From: Sphingobium sp. TCM1
GTDB taxonomy: Bacteria; Pseudomonadota; Alphaproteobacteria; Sphingomonadales; Sphingomonadaceae
Reading direction: 5' to 3'
Length of the DNA: 64,000 bases
Assembly (NCBI RefSeq): GCF_001650725.1
Contig: NZ_LXVX01000013.1
Coordinates: 1 to 64,000, forward strand
Position numbers and translations under genes: made by a program. Below, piece by piece: positions 34,443 to 43,099 of this stretch (position 1 is its first letter; each line of letters starts with the position of its first letter). The notes beneath the pieces are model-generated. The model was not told where the DNA came from. It saw only the letters and a program-made list of their open reading frames with translations, and did no database searches.

Positions 34443-35849
34443 ATGACAAGGAACTTCATCGCCTTGCTGCTCGGCGCCAGCGCCCTCACGGCCTGCGCCG
34501 CCGGGCCGGATTACAAGGCGCCTGCCACCCCGACCACGGCCGCCGCCCCCTTCATCGGGGCGGCCACCCCCGCGGTCGTTCAAGCCCCCGCCGACGATCA
34601 TTGGTGGCAGCTCTATAACGATCCGCTGCTCGACGGGCTGGTCAAGGATGCGCTGTCGGCCAATACCGACATCCGCGTCGCCGTCGCCCGGCTGGAACGC
34701 GCCCGCGCCCAGCTGCGCGGCGCACGCTCCGACCGGCTGCCCAGCACCACGCTCAGCGGATCTCCGACCTATGGCCGCGTCTCGCAGGCCCAGACCCTGC
34801 CCGGCATGGATCGGGAAAACTGGACCGTCGATATGGGTCTGGACGTCGCCTATGAGGTCGATCTGTTCGGCCGGGTGAAGCGCAGCATAGAGGCCGCGCG
34901 CGGCGACGCCGGTGCGGCGCAGGCCGACACCGATGCAGTCCGCGTCGCCGTCGTCGCCGACACCGTGCGCGCCTATGTCGACGCCACCGCCTCGGCCCAG
35001 CGTATCGCCGTCGCGCAACAGACGGTCGATCTGCTCGACCAGTCGCTCCGCATTTCGCAGGCGCGCTTCGATGTCGGCCGGTCCGACCGGCTCGACGTCA
35101 TTCGCATCACCTCGCTCCGCGACCAGCAAAAGGCGCTGATCCCGTCGCTGGTGGCGGATCGCAACGCGGCGCTGTTCCGCCTCGCCACGCTCACCGGCCG
35201 CACCCCGCAGGATCTGCCCGCGACCGTGCGCGACGCGAAGGTCACACCCGACCTCAGCCAGCCCATTCCCGTGGGCGACGGTCAGGCGCTGCTCGCCCGT
35301 CGCCCCGACGTGCGCGCGGCCGAACAGCGGCTGGCGGGCGACACGGCGCGGATCGGCGTGGCCACTGCCGCGCTCTATCCCCGCATCACGCTCGGCGGAT
35401 CGATCGGCAGCACGGCGATCGGCGGCGGCAATATCCTGGGCGGCGGCCCGCTCAACTGGCTGCTGGGACCGCTCATCAGCTGGGCCTTCCCCAATCAGGA
35501 GGCCAACCGCGCCCGCATCGCGGCGGCGCGGGCGGATGGCGACGCGGCGCTGGCGACCTTCGACGGCACCGTGCTGCGCGCGCTGGAGGAAACCGAAACC
35601 GCCCTCTCCACCTACGCCAACGCCCTGCAACGGCGCGCCGCGCTCCAGACCGCACGTGACGAAGCGGCCCGCGCAGCCCGCATCAGCACAGCGCGTCAGC
35701 GGGAAGGGCAGATCGACTTCCTGACCGTGCTCGACGCGCTGCGTACCCAGGCGGCGGCCGACGCCGACCTCGCCGCCGCCAACCGCGCCGTCGCCTTCGC
35801 CCAGGTCGACCTGTTCCGGGCCTTGGGCGGCGGCTGGACCGCCGCCTGA
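34443..35849 (+). CDS. NodT-type outer-membrane efflux lipoprotein
   Basis: 468 residues starting MTRNFIALLLGASALTACAAG. The lipobox LTAC gives an acylated Cys18 and the following GPDYKAP is typical of NodT/OprM proteins. Two outer-membrane-efflux repeats are visible (DHWWQLYNDPLLDGLVKDAL; ARRPDVRAAEQRLAG). It forms the TolC-like channel of the RND system. It begins 11 bases after the pump gene. Confidence 0.94.
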   Translation: MTRNFIALLLGASALTACAAGPDYKAPATPTTAAAPFIGAATPAVVQAPADDHWWQLYNDPLLDGLVKDALSANTDIRVAVARLERARAQLRGARSDRLPSTTLSGSPTYGRVSQAQTLPGMDRENWTVDMGLDVAYEVDLFGRVKRSIEAARGDAGAAQADTDAVRVAVVADTVRAYVDATASAQRIAVAQQTVDLLDQSLRISQARFDVGRSDRLDVIRITSLRDQQKALIPSLVADRNAALFRLATLTGRTPQDLPATVRDAKVTPDLSQPIPVGDGQALLARRPDVRAAEQRLAGDTARIGVATAALYPRITLGGSIGSTAIGGGNILGGGPLNWLLGPLISWAFPNQEANRARIAAARADGDAALATFDGTVLRALEETETALSTYANALQRRAALQTARDEAARAARISTARQREGQIDFLTVLDALRTQAAADADLAAANRAVAFAQVDLFRALGGGWTAA

Positions 35850-35865
35850 AGCGACAGGACTGTTC

Positions 35866-35913
35866 GCCGTCCCGCCCGCATGATAGTCCCTTGCAAGGGC
35901 ACCGGGCGGGGCG
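35866..35913 (+). terminator. Probable terminator-like stem after the RND operon
   Basis: A long near-perfect inverted repeat (GCCGTCCCGCCCG against CGGGCGGGGCGGC) encloses a second small stem CCCTTGCAAGGG. No T-run follows, so termination strength is uncertain and read-through into the gtrA-like gene is possible. Confidence 0.4.
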
Positions 35914-35938
35914 GCATGACAGAAGAAAGCGCGATTGC

Positions 35939-36331
35939 ATGATGCCGCTGCCCGTCTCGCGCGCACGCATGGTCGAACTGTGGCGCTATTACCAGATGGG
36001 CCTGCTCAACACCGCCTTCGGCCTTGGTGCCTATGCGCTGCTGGTATGGCTGGGTCTCAACATGTTCGTGGCCCAGCTTCTCGCCCATATGATGGGCATG
36101 GCGTTCAACTATATCAGCTACAGCCGCCACGTCTTTCGCGACGCACGCCCGGCCAAGCTGCGCTTCATCCTGTCCTACGGCGCAAATTATCTGCTGGGCC
36201 TGGGTGCGCTTGCGGCGCTGTCGCGCGTCATCGCCTCACCCTATGGCGCTGGCTTTCTGGCGGCCGGGATCGTGTCTGTCGTCAATTATTTCGCCCTGAA
36301 GCATCTGGTCTTCCGCTCCAGGGCGACATGA
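35939..36331 (+). CDS. GtrA-family membrane protein
   Basis: 130 residues with four hydrophobic segments (LLNTAFGLGAYALLVWLG; FVAQLLAHMMGMAFNYISY; ILSYGANYLLGLGALAAL; GFLAAGIVSVVNYFALKHLVF). The ending NYFALKHLVF is typical of GtrA. Members help move or modify polyisoprenyl-linked sugars at the inner membrane. No glycosyltransferase neighbour is seen, so its pathway is unclear. Confidence 0.85.
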   Translation: MMPLPVSRARMVELWRYYQMGLLNTAFGLGAYALLVWLGLNMFVAQLLAHMMGMAFNYISYSRHVFRDARPAKLRFILSYGANYLLGLGALAALSRVIASPYGAGFLAAGIVSVVNYFALKHLVFRSRAT

Positions 36332-36363
36332 TCGGACAGGCCTCGCGCGGCGAACCTCTCCCG

Positions 36364-36957
36364 TCAGACCGTAAAATTGCCGGCGACGGCAAAGTCTTCG
36401 ATCGGCTTGCGGCCACTCGGCACCTCGCGCGCCTGCAAGGCTTCCGGAAGCGTCGTCTTGTCCGCCTGCCGCCCGATCGCCACCGCCGCCTCGATGCGGA
36501 AACGGTCCGGCACGGCCAGTTCCCGGCGCGCTGCGTCGAAATCGACGCCGGTCATGCCATGGGTGTGATAGCCCAGCCGCGTCGCCTGTAGCGCCAGAAG
36601 CGCCCAGGCCGCGCCCGCATCGAAGCTGTGGCTGTGCGACGGCTTGAAATCGTCCGATCCGGGCGCCGCCATCTGCGTGTCGGACAGGATATAGACGATC
36701 ACCGACGCATTACGCACCCAGCTCTGGTTGAACGGCAACAGCACCCCCAGGAACCGGTCCCAGTCGGCCGTGTCTCGATGGGCATAAAGAAAGCGCCAGG
36801 GCTGGTAATTGAACGCCGAGGGCGCCCAGCGCGCGGCATCGAAGATGGTATCAAGGTCTGCCTGCGGCAATGCCGACGCATCGAATGCGCGCGGCGACCA
36901 GCGCTCCAGGAACAGGGGATCGACGGCGCGAGTCACCGTGCGGGGGTCGGTAGCCAT
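36364..36957 (-). CDS. Nitroreductase-family flavoprotein
   Basis: 197 residues. FMN-binding features are RWSPRAFD near the N-terminus, DAARWAPSAFNYQPWRFLYAHR, and LALQATRLGYHTHGMTGVD in the second half. The family reduces nitroaromatics, quinones or enones with NAD(P)H. Single gene, convergent with the gtrA-like gene; no pathway context. Confidence 0.9.
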   Translation of the reverse strand: MATDPRTVTRAVDPLFLERWSPRAFDASALPQADLDTIFDAARWAPSAFNYQPWRFLYAHRDTADWDRFLGVLLPFNQSWVRNASVIVYILSDTQMAAPGSDDFKPSHSHSFDAGAAWALLALQATRLGYHTHGMTGVDFDAARRELAVPDRFRIEAAVAIGRQADKTTLPEALQAREVPSGRKPIEDFAVAGNFTV

Positions 36958-37042
36958 GATGTCTCCTCGTGAATGATCGGCTCGGCCGGTCTATGCCGGA
37001 CGACGCCCCTGATCGCGAAGAGAAAATATGGCAACGCTGCGT

Positions 37043-37207
37043 TTAGCGCGCACTCTCGCAGGAGCATAGTTCGCCTTCCCGATCGGCAAGGCGCGGCGCA
37101 TCGGCATCCTTTTCCAGCAGCACGACGGTCGGTTCACGCAGCAAGGCCTGCGTCAGGCGGCTCCACCAGCTTCCAGCGGGCGCATCATCCATCCGGGGTT
37201 CGATCAT
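37043..37207 (-). CDS. Small hypothetical protein
   Basis: 54 residues (MIEPRMDDAPAGSWW to CSCESAR) with a strong AAGGAGA ribosome site seven bases before the ATG. A conserved-looking core reads LLREPTVVLLEKDADAPRLADREG. No function recognised. The good ribosome site is the main reason for calling it. Confidence 0.5.
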   Translation of the reverse strand: MIEPRMDDAPAGSWWSRLTQALLREPTVVLLEKDADAPRLADREGELCSCESAR

Positions 37208-37536
37208 GGCTCTCCTTCTCGCCGACTCGCGCAGCTTACTATCAATATGATAGACAAAGAGCGCACAAGCAATGCTGCTGCGTGGCAGAGAAATGCTTGC
37301 CGGGAGGCAGCGCCATGGTCGCCGGAGCGGCGCGCGCGATGGCCGGACTACCCGACGGGACGATCGACATGTGCGGGGAAAATCGACCCGGACAGCCGGC
37401 GACGCGTGCAGTTCGCCACCAGGCTGGCCGGGATCGCAACATTGTCCGACTTGGAGAGGACATGACAACGTTGTCCAGCCTCCTTAAGTGATTCCCGTTC
37501 CCAGCGCAACAGCATTTCTCATGCCGCCCGAAAACA
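37208..37536. other. Intergenic region, nothing recognised
   Basis: About 330 bases between the small ORF and the terminator of the lactonase gene. Several short open frames on the plus strand lack ribosome sites. A purine-poor AT stretch at ~37,230-37,255 could be the promoter of the small minus-strand ORF. Confidence 0.4.
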
Positions 37537-37572
37537 GAAGGGCGCGGCCATCCGAAGACGGCCGCGCCCTTC
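37537..37572 (-). terminator. Intrinsic terminator of the mutarotase-lactonase operon
   Basis: Perfect 13-bp stem GAAGGGCGCGGCC/GGCCGCGCCCTTC with a 10-base loop. On the minus strand it is followed by CTGTTTTCG. It lies 18 bases after the lactonase stop. Confidence 0.7.
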
Positions 37573-37589
37573 GCGCATTTGATCGGGAA

Positions 37590-38447
37590 TCAGCCCGCGA
37601 ACAGGTTGGTCGGCAGCCCGCGCACGCCGCACTCTACCTCGAAGAAGCCGCCATCATAGGCGGTCGGATCGACAAGACCCACCGTCGCCGAACTCACGAA
37701 CATGCGATCGAGGTCCGGTCCGGCGAAGCAGATATTCGTCACCTGCCGGGCCGGCATCGCGATCGCGCGGTCCAGCCGGCCTTCGGGGGTGAAGCGGCTG
37801 ATCCGGCTCCCGCCCCAGTGGGCGACCCAGATATGCCCCTCCGCATCCACGGTCATGCCGTCGGGATAGCCATCCTCCTCGCCGAACCGGATGAAAGGTT
37901 CCCGATCGGTCGCGCCATCCTCGGTCCGGCGGAATCGATACATCTGCTTCTTCGCGGTATCGCTATGATAGAGCCACTGGCCGCAGGGCGAGAAGGCCGG
38001 GCCGTTGGGCACCCGATAGCCGCTGTCGATGACGCGCCAGCTGCGATCGGGCGCGAGACGGTAGAGCGCGCCGCGATCATGTTCCTCGGCCATATCCATC
38101 GTGCCGCACCAGATATGCCCCTGCGCGTCCGCCTTGCCGTCGTTCATGCGGCTGCCGGGAAAATGCGGTTCGGGATCGCCGAAGGGCGTGATGGTCAGCG
38201 GATCGAGGCTGATCTCGGCGAAGCCGCTCTGGAAGCCGCCGACAAAGCCGCCGATCGCCCGTTCTGCCACCCAGCCCAGCGGCTCGGGCATCGCCCAGCG
38301 CTCGATCGCCCCGCTTTCCAGCGACAGCCGGTTGAGCGCGGGGGCGAGAATATCGACCCAATAGACGGCATTGTCACGCGCGGACCATAGCGTGCCCTCG
38401 CCCAGACTGTCCGCGACATCGCGATCGATCAGGCGCCACGCCGCCAT
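37590..38447 (-). CDS. SMP-30/gluconolactonase-family sugar lactonase
   Basis: 285 residues. The ATG at 38447 overlaps the mutarotase stop (TGATG), which fixes the start. The six-bladed propeller signature is seen: E17 in LGEGTLW, RMNDGKADAQGHIWCGTMD, YRVPNGPAFSPCGQWLYHSDT and DGYPDGMTVDAEGHIWVAHW. The metal-binding Glu/Asn/Asp set of the family is present. In this locus it is expected to hydrolyse L-arabino-gamma-lactone formed by the Gfo/Idh dehydrogenase, an inference from neighbours. Confidence 0.9.
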   Translation of the reverse strand: MAAWRLIDRDVADSLGEGTLWSARDNAVYWVDILAPALNRLSLESGAIERWAMPEPLGWVAERAIGGFVGGFQSGFAEISLDPLTITPFGDPEPHFPGSRMNDGKADAQGHIWCGTMDMAEEHDRGALYRLAPDRSWRVIDSGYRVPNGPAFSPCGQWLYHSDTAKKQMYRFRRTEDGATDREPFIRFGEEDGYPDGMTVDAEGHIWVAHWGGSRISRFTPEGRLDRAIAMPARQVTNICFAGPDLDRMFVSSATVGLVDPTAYDGGFFEVECGVRGLPTNLFAG

Positions 38448-39625
38448 CAGCGCTTCACCGACAGGCGATAGACCATCGCGTGATGATAGGGCTTGCCCGG
38501 ATCGACGCGCGCGGACAGGAAATTGGCCTTGTTGGGGGAATCCGGGAATTTCTGCGGTTCCAGCGCAATGCCGTCGCCCATGCGGTAGAGATGCCCGCCC
38601 TTGCCGACCAGCGTCCCATCCAGGAAATTGCCCGCATAGAATTGCACGCCCGGCTCGGTCGTCAGCACCTCCAGCACGCGGCCCGACACCGGGTCTTCCA
38701 GCCTGGCGGCCAGTTCCGGCACCTTGGTCGCGCCCTTGTCCAGCGCCCAATTATGGTCATAGCCGCGCCCGGCGACGATCTGCGGGTCGCGCCCGTCGCG
38801 GATGCCGTCCGCCACGCGACGCGGCGAACGGAAATCGAACACGCCCCCCTCGACCAGCTTGAGTTCCCCGGTCGGGATCAGGTTGGCGTCCACCGGCGTA
38901 TAGGCCTTGGCCGGGATCGTCAGCAAATGGCCGAGCGCGCCATCGGGCGACCCCTCACCTGCCAGGTTGAAGATCGCATGGTTGGTCATGTTGACGATGG
39001 TCGGCTTGTCGGTCTTCGCGTCGAAAGCGATGCCCAGGTTGCCGGCCTCGTCCAGCGTGTAGGTGACGGTCACGTCCAGCTTGCCGGGATAGCCCGAATC
39101 GCCATCCGGGCTGCTCAGCGCCAGCACGGCGATCGCGGTCGGCCCGCTCTTGATCGACACGATCTTCCAGACCTTCTTGTCGAAACCCTTGCCACCGCCG
39201 TGCAGCGAATTGACCTTGTCGTTGACCGGCAACTGATAGCGCTTGCCGTCCAGCGTGAACGCGCCGCCCGCGATGCGGTTGGCGTATCGGCCCACGGTCA
39301 CGCCGAAATAATTGGGATGGTCGACATAGCCGGCCAGGTCGTCATAGCCGAGCAGCACATCGGCTTGCCTGCCGTCCTTGCCGGGGCCGGACAGCGACTG
39401 GAGCGTCGCGCCATAGGTCAGGATCTTCGCCGACACGCCCGCGCCGTTGCTGAGCGTGATCGTCTCCACCGCCGCGCCATCGGCAGTACCGGCGGGCGCG
39501 CGGCTAGCCTCGGCGGCCATTGCGGTCCCGCTTGCGAGGACCGCGCCCGACATCGCCGTCCCGCTTGCGAGGGTGAGGGCCAATGCGTATGACAACGCTG
39601 TTTTCAAATCGACGACCTTTCGCAT
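38447..39625 (-). CDS. Aldose 1-epimerase (mutarotase), exported
   Basis: 392 residues from MRKVVDLKTALSYALAL, with a signal-peptide-like N-terminus of unusual sequence: the stretch LASGTAM is repeated (GTAMSGAVLASGTAMAAEA). Mutarotase motifs are present: GRYANRIAGGAFTLDG, NSLHGGGKGFDKK, MTNHAIFNLAGEG and GRGYDHNWAL; the catalytic Glu lies in TTEPGVQFYAGNF or the nearby GIALEPQKFPD. It interconverts alpha and beta sugar anomers, here probably L-arabinose in the periplasm. Divergent from the transporter gene. Confidence 0.9.
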   Translation of the reverse strand: MRKVVDLKTALSYALALTLASGTAMSGAVLASGTAMAAEASRAPAGTADGAAVETITLSNGAGVSAKILTYGATLQSLSGPGKDGRQADVLLGYDDLAGYVDHPNYFGVTVGRYANRIAGGAFTLDGKRYQLPVNDKVNSLHGGGKGFDKKVWKIVSIKSGPTAIAVLALSSPDGDSGYPGKLDVTVTYTLDEAGNLGIAFDAKTDKPTIVNMTNHAIFNLAGEGSPDGALGHLLTIPAKAYTPVDANLIPTGELKLVEGGVFDFRSPRRVADGIRDGRDPQIVAGRGYDHNWALDKGATKVPELAARLEDPVSGRVLEVLTTEPGVQFYAGNFLDGTLVGKGGHLYRMGDGIALEPQKFPDSPNKANFLSARVDPGKPYHHAMVYRLSVKR

Positions 39626-39674
39626 GGACTTCCTCCCGATGACGCGCGCCCATTGACGGGCGGTTTCGGGGGAT

Positions 39675-39688
39675 ATACTCCGACAAAT
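39675..39688. promoter_or_regulatory. Putative GntR operator between mutarotase and transporter genes
   Basis: ATACTCCGACAAAT. The right half GACAAAT matches the consensus ATTnGTCsGAsnAAT and the left half is off by one in the core (CTC for GTC). It lies in the 121-base divergent promoter region. Confidence 0.5.
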
Positions 39689-39746
39689 TCTGCGGGCGCA
39701 ACCCTTGATGGGCGTCCGCCGCTGGAACTGCACTGGAGAAGGATGA

Positions 39747-41054
39747 ATGGCAGGACCGATCTCGTCAGGCGCTGCGCCCGTCGCAACGCATAATCCCGGC
39801 ACGCGCTACGGCCCCGCCCTAGCACTGCTCGCCAGCCTCTTCTTCATGTGGGGCTTCATCACGGTCATCAACAACACGCTGCTGCCGCATCTGCGCAGCG
39901 TGTTCGAACTGAGCTACACCCAGACGACGCTGATCGAATCGGTCTGGTTCATCGCCTATTTCTTCGCATCCATCCCATCGGCCAAGCTGATCGAGCGGGT
40001 CGGCTACCAGAAGTCGATGGTGATCGGCCTGCTCGTCATGGCGGCGGGCGCGCTGGGCATGACCGTCGCGGCGTCCATCCCCTCCTATGGCGTGACCCTT
40101 GTCATGCTGTTCGTGATCGCCAGCGGCATCACCCTGCTCCAGGTCGCGGCCAATCCCTATGTCGCGGTCGTCGGCAAGCCCGAAACCGCCTCGTCGCGCC
40201 TCAATCTGGTGCAGGCGATGAACTCGGCCGGCACCATGCTGGCCCCCATGTTCGGCGCCTATCTGATCCTCGGCCGGTCGAAGGGCGGCACCGCGCAGGG
40301 CGAAGTCGTCCTGACGCAGGCCGAACGTCTGGCCGACGCCCAGTCGGTGATCCTGCCCTATGTGCTGGTCGCCATCGTTCTGGCGGTTCTGGCGGTCGTC
40401 ATCGCGCGCTTCCCGCTGCCCGCCATGGGCGCGGCCACGCAGCGCCACAACAAGGAAGAGCGCAAGAAATATTCGCTCTGGGCACATCGCAACCTGGTGT
40501 TCGGCATCCCCGCGATCTTCATCTACCTGATCGCGGAAATCGGCGTCGCCAACCTGTTCATCAACTTCGTCAGCCAGCCGCAAATCGCCAACCTGACGCA
40601 TGAACAGGCGGGCAATTACCTGACCCTGTTGTGGGGCGGCATGATGGTCGGCCGCTTCGCCGGATCGGCGATCATGCAAAAGTTCGACGCGGGGCATGTC
40701 CTCGCCGCCTTCTCGATCGGCGCCTTCATCGTCATGCTGGCCACGGTCTTCACCACCGGCCCGGTCGCCATGTGGTCGCTGATCCTGGTCGGCCTGTTCC
40801 ATTCGATCATGTTCCCGACCATCTTCACCCTGGGCATCAAGGGCCTCGGGCCGCTGACCGAGGAAGGATCGGGCCTGCTCATAATGGCGATCGCCGGCGG
40901 CGCGCTGGTGGTGGTGCAGGGCTGGCTGGCGGACCATTATGGCCTCCAGACCAGCTTCCTGCTGACCGCCGTCTGCGAACTCTACATCCTCTTCTATGCG
41001 CTCTGGGGGTCGAAGACGACCAACGCCCTGCCGGACCAGCAGATCGCGGAATAA
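39747..41054 (+). CDS. FucP-family sugar:H+ symporter, probably for L-arabinose
   Basis: 435 residues with twelve hydrophobic segments. FucP/sugar-MFS features are ALLASLFFMWGFITVINNTLLPHLRSVFELSYTQ at the start and ITLLQVAANPYVAVVGKPETASSRLNLVQAMNSAGTMLAP in helix 4-5. The family carries L-fucose, glucose, galactose or arabinose. The locus makes L-arabinose the likely substrate. It is followed by a strong terminator. Confidence 0.9.
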   Translation: MAGPISSGAAPVATHNPGTRYGPALALLASLFFMWGFITVINNTLLPHLRSVFELSYTQTTLIESVWFIAYFFASIPSAKLIERVGYQKSMVIGLLVMAAGALGMTVAASIPSYGVTLVMLFVIASGITLLQVAANPYVAVVGKPETASSRLNLVQAMNSAGTMLAPMFGAYLILGRSKGGTAQGEVVLTQAERLADAQSVILPYVLVAIVLAVLAVVIARFPLPAMGAATQRHNKEERKKYSLWAHRNLVFGIPAIFIYLIAEIGVANLFINFVSQPQIANLTHEQAGNYLTLLWGGMMVGRFAGSAIMQKFDAGHVLAAFSIGAFIVMLATVFTTGPVAMWSLILVGLFHSIMFPTIFTLGIKGLGPLTEEGSGLLIMAIAGGALVVVQGWLADHYGLQTSFLLTAVCELYILFYALWGSKTTNALPDQQIAE

Positions 41055-41078
41055 GCCGAGGGTCGCACTTCGGACGGC

Positions 41079-41117
41079 AAAAGGGCCGGAGCGGGGATGT
41101 CCGCTCCGGCCCTTTTT
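41079..41117. terminator. Bidirectional intrinsic terminator
   Basis: 16-bp stem AAAAGGGCCGGAGCGG/CCGCTCCGGCCCTTTTT with a 6-base loop. It has an A-run on one side and a T-run on the other, so it serves both the transporter gene and the convergent GntR gene. Confidence 0.85.
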
Positions 41118-41150
41118 CAATGCAAAAACCCTGCCCGTGCTGGAAGGGCC

Positions 41151-41915
41151 TCAGCGCGCCATCGCGCTCGCCGTATCCTCCAGCGCCAGGTCGACCAGCA
41201 CGCCCATCGCCTCCGCCGCGGCCTGCGGATCGCCCGCCGCGATCGCGTCATAGACACGGACATGGTCGGGGATCGGGTTGCGCGGCAGGGCGCGGGCGCG
41301 CTGCTTGAACTGGGTGGTCCAGTTGACCGCCGCGCCGATGCTGGCGGTCAGCACCAGCAGCGCGTCGTTGCGGGTCGCGTTCAGGATCGCATTGTGGAAA
41401 TCCCGGTCCGCCGCCCGCCCGGCCTCCGTCGCCAGCGTATGGCGGCGCATGGCGGCGAGCGCATCCTTCATGATCTTGAGGTCGTCCTTGTCGCGCCGTT
41501 GCGCCGCCAGCCGCGCCGCGGCCGGTTCGACGATGGCCCGCAGCTCGAACAGGTCGCGCACGAACTGGATGTCCGGCTCCCCGGCAAAGGCCCAGGCCAG
41601 CACATCGGGATCGAGCAGGTTCCAGCGGGTACGGGGCAGCACGCGCGTACCTGCCTTGGGCCGGCTCTCGACCAGCCCCTTGGCAGTCAGCACCTGGATG
41701 GCCTCGCGATAGGCGCTGCGCGACACCTCCAGTTCCTCGGCAAAGGCGACTTCGCCCGACAGCGTGTCGCCCGGTTGATATTGCCCCGACAAGATCGCAG
41801 TGCCCAACTTGTGCGCGATGGCGCCGTGCAGCCGTCGCCCCGGTCCCCGCGCCGCCCGATCCTTGCCGTCCTTTTCCGTCTCATCCCTGTGCAAAGACGG
41901 ATTTTCCTTCACCAT
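41151..41915 (-). CDS. GntR-family (FCD/FadR type) repressor of the arabinose locus
   Basis: 254 residues from MVKENPSLH, the ATG at 41915. The N-terminal winged helix shows LGTAILSGQYQPGDTLSGE and the recognition region LEVSRSAYREAIQVLTAKGLVESRPKAGTRV. The all-helical FCD effector domain follows (FVRDLFELRAIVEPAAARLAA, DRDFHNAIL), with the metal/ligand His set. Divergent from the AraD1 gene. The palindrome ATTnGTCsGAsnAAT around the locus fits its DNA-binding class. Confidence 0.9.
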   Translation of the reverse strand: MVKENPSLHRDETEKDGKDRAARGPGRRLHGAIAHKLGTAILSGQYQPGDTLSGEVAFAEELEVSRSAYREAIQVLTAKGLVESRPKAGTRVLPRTRWNLLDPDVLAWAFAGEPDIQFVRDLFELRAIVEPAAARLAAQRRDKDDLKIMKDALAAMRRHTLATEAGRAADRDFHNAILNATRNDALLVLTASIGAAVNWTTQFKQRARALPRNPIPDHVRVYDAIAAGDPQAAAEAMGVLVDLALEDTASAMAR

Positions 41916-41992
41916 TCGGCTTCCTCCCACCTCCATCCACTGAGGCACAGACCAGCCTAGAATACAATCATTGCCTTTACCATCGCCGTGTA

Positions 41993-42007
41993 ATATGTCG
42001 GAGTAAT
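41993..42007. promoter_or_regulatory. Putative GntR operator between gntR and araD1
   Basis: ATATGTCGGAGTAAT, matching ATTnGTCsGAsnAAT at all core positions except the third. It lies in the divergent region between regulator and AraD1 gene, suited to autoregulation and operon control. Confidence 0.55.
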
Positions 42008-42101
42008 TCGGAGATTCACCGCTGCGCCAGCCCTTCGCCGGCGCAGCGCTTCGCTTATTGTCGAGCAGCGCCAAAGGTCGGCGTGCGGGAGGAGAGTTTT
42101 C

Positions 42102-43094
42102 ATGACATTGCGTCTGTTGCAGCATCGTTCGGACTCTGGCGAACGGGCGGTCATCGCCGCGCAGGGCGACGCCGCCCATTTCGTTCCGGGCTTTGCGACC
42201 ATCCGCGCGCTGGCGCTGCACGCGATCGCGCAGGGGATCAGCCTCGCCGCCGCCGTCGAAGCCGCCGGCCAGGGCGAGACCGTGGACATTGCCGCCGAAT
42301 ATGACGCCAATCGCCTGCTCGCCCCGATCGACCATGAAGACGGCGCCCATGTCCAGCTGACCGGCACCGGCCTCACCCATCTGGGTTCCGCCGAAGGCCG
42401 CGACAAGATGCACCGCGAAGCCGCCGCCGCCGAAAAACAGACCGACTCGATGCGTATGTTCCTGGAAGGGCTGGAAGGCGGCAAGCCCGCAGCTGGCCAG
42501 GTCGGCCAGCAGCCCGAATGGTTCTACAAGGGCGACGGGTCGCAGCTTGTCGGCCCGACCGACCCGCTCGTCATGCCCGCCTTCGCCCAGGATGGCGGCG
42601 AGGAACCCGAACTGGCCGGCATCTACCTGATCGGCGAGGACGGCACGCCTTATCGCCTTGGCCTCGCGCTCGCCAACGAGTTCAGCGACCATGTCACCGA
42701 ACGGCACAATTATCTCTGGCTCGCCCACTCCAAGCTGCGTCAGGCCGCGCTCGGCCCGGAACTGCTGGTCGGCGAACCGCCCGAACATATTGAGGGTGCC
42801 AGCCGCATCCTGCGCGACGGCGAAGTGATCTGGGAAAAGCCCTTCCTGTCGGGCGAGGGCAATATGTCGCACAGCTTCGCGAACCTGGAACATCATCATT
42901 TCAAATATGACCTGTTCCGCCGCCCCGGCGACGTCCATGTCCACTTCTTCGGCACCGCGACCCTGTCGTTCAGCGACGGCGTTCAGACGCAGGAAGGCGA
43001 CGTCTTCGAAATCATCGCCGCGCCCTTCACCCTGCCGGTGCGCAACCCGCTCAAGCGCGCTGCATCTGTCCAGGTCGCTGTCAAGACGCTCTGA
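42102..43094 (+). CDS. AraD1-family (FAH-like) protein of L-arabinose oxidation
   Basis: 330 residues, fumarylacetoacetate-hydrolase-like fold. Motifs seen are GTGLTHLGSAEGRDKMH, EWFYKGDGSQLVGPTDPL, DGGEEPELAGIYLIGEDGTPYRLG and RHNYLWLAHSKLRQAALGPELLVG. AraD1-family proteins are tied to non-phosphorylative pentose breakdown, where a 2-keto-3-deoxy-L-arabinonate intermediate is dehydrated or hydrolysed. The acid pair EPELAG suggests the metal site. A GAGGAGAG ribosome site precedes the ATG. The Gfo/Idh gene follows by 5 bases. Confidence 0.88.
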   Translation: MTLRLLQHRSDSGERAVIAAQGDAAHFVPGFATIRALALHAIAQGISLAAAVEAAGQGETVDIAAEYDANRLLAPIDHEDGAHVQLTGTGLTHLGSAEGRDKMHREAAAAEKQTDSMRMFLEGLEGGKPAAGQVGQQPEWFYKGDGSQLVGPTDPLVMPAFAQDGGEEPELAGIYLIGEDGTPYRLGLALANEFSDHVTERHNYLWLAHSKLRQAALGPELLVGEPPEHIEGASRILRDGEVIWEKPFLSGEGNMSHSFANLEHHHFKYDLFRRPGDVHVHFFGTATLSFSDGVQTQEGDVFEIIAAPFTLPVRNPLKRAASVQVAVKTL

Positions 43095-43099
43095 CATCC

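Noticed and set aside
31126..34449. 1107-codon open frame antisense to the RND pump, and similar long antisense frames at 48880-51582 and 51347-53521
   Set aside because: They mirror GC-rich codon bias of the real genes, read as low-complexity Arg/His/Asp/Gly protein and lack ribosome sites.
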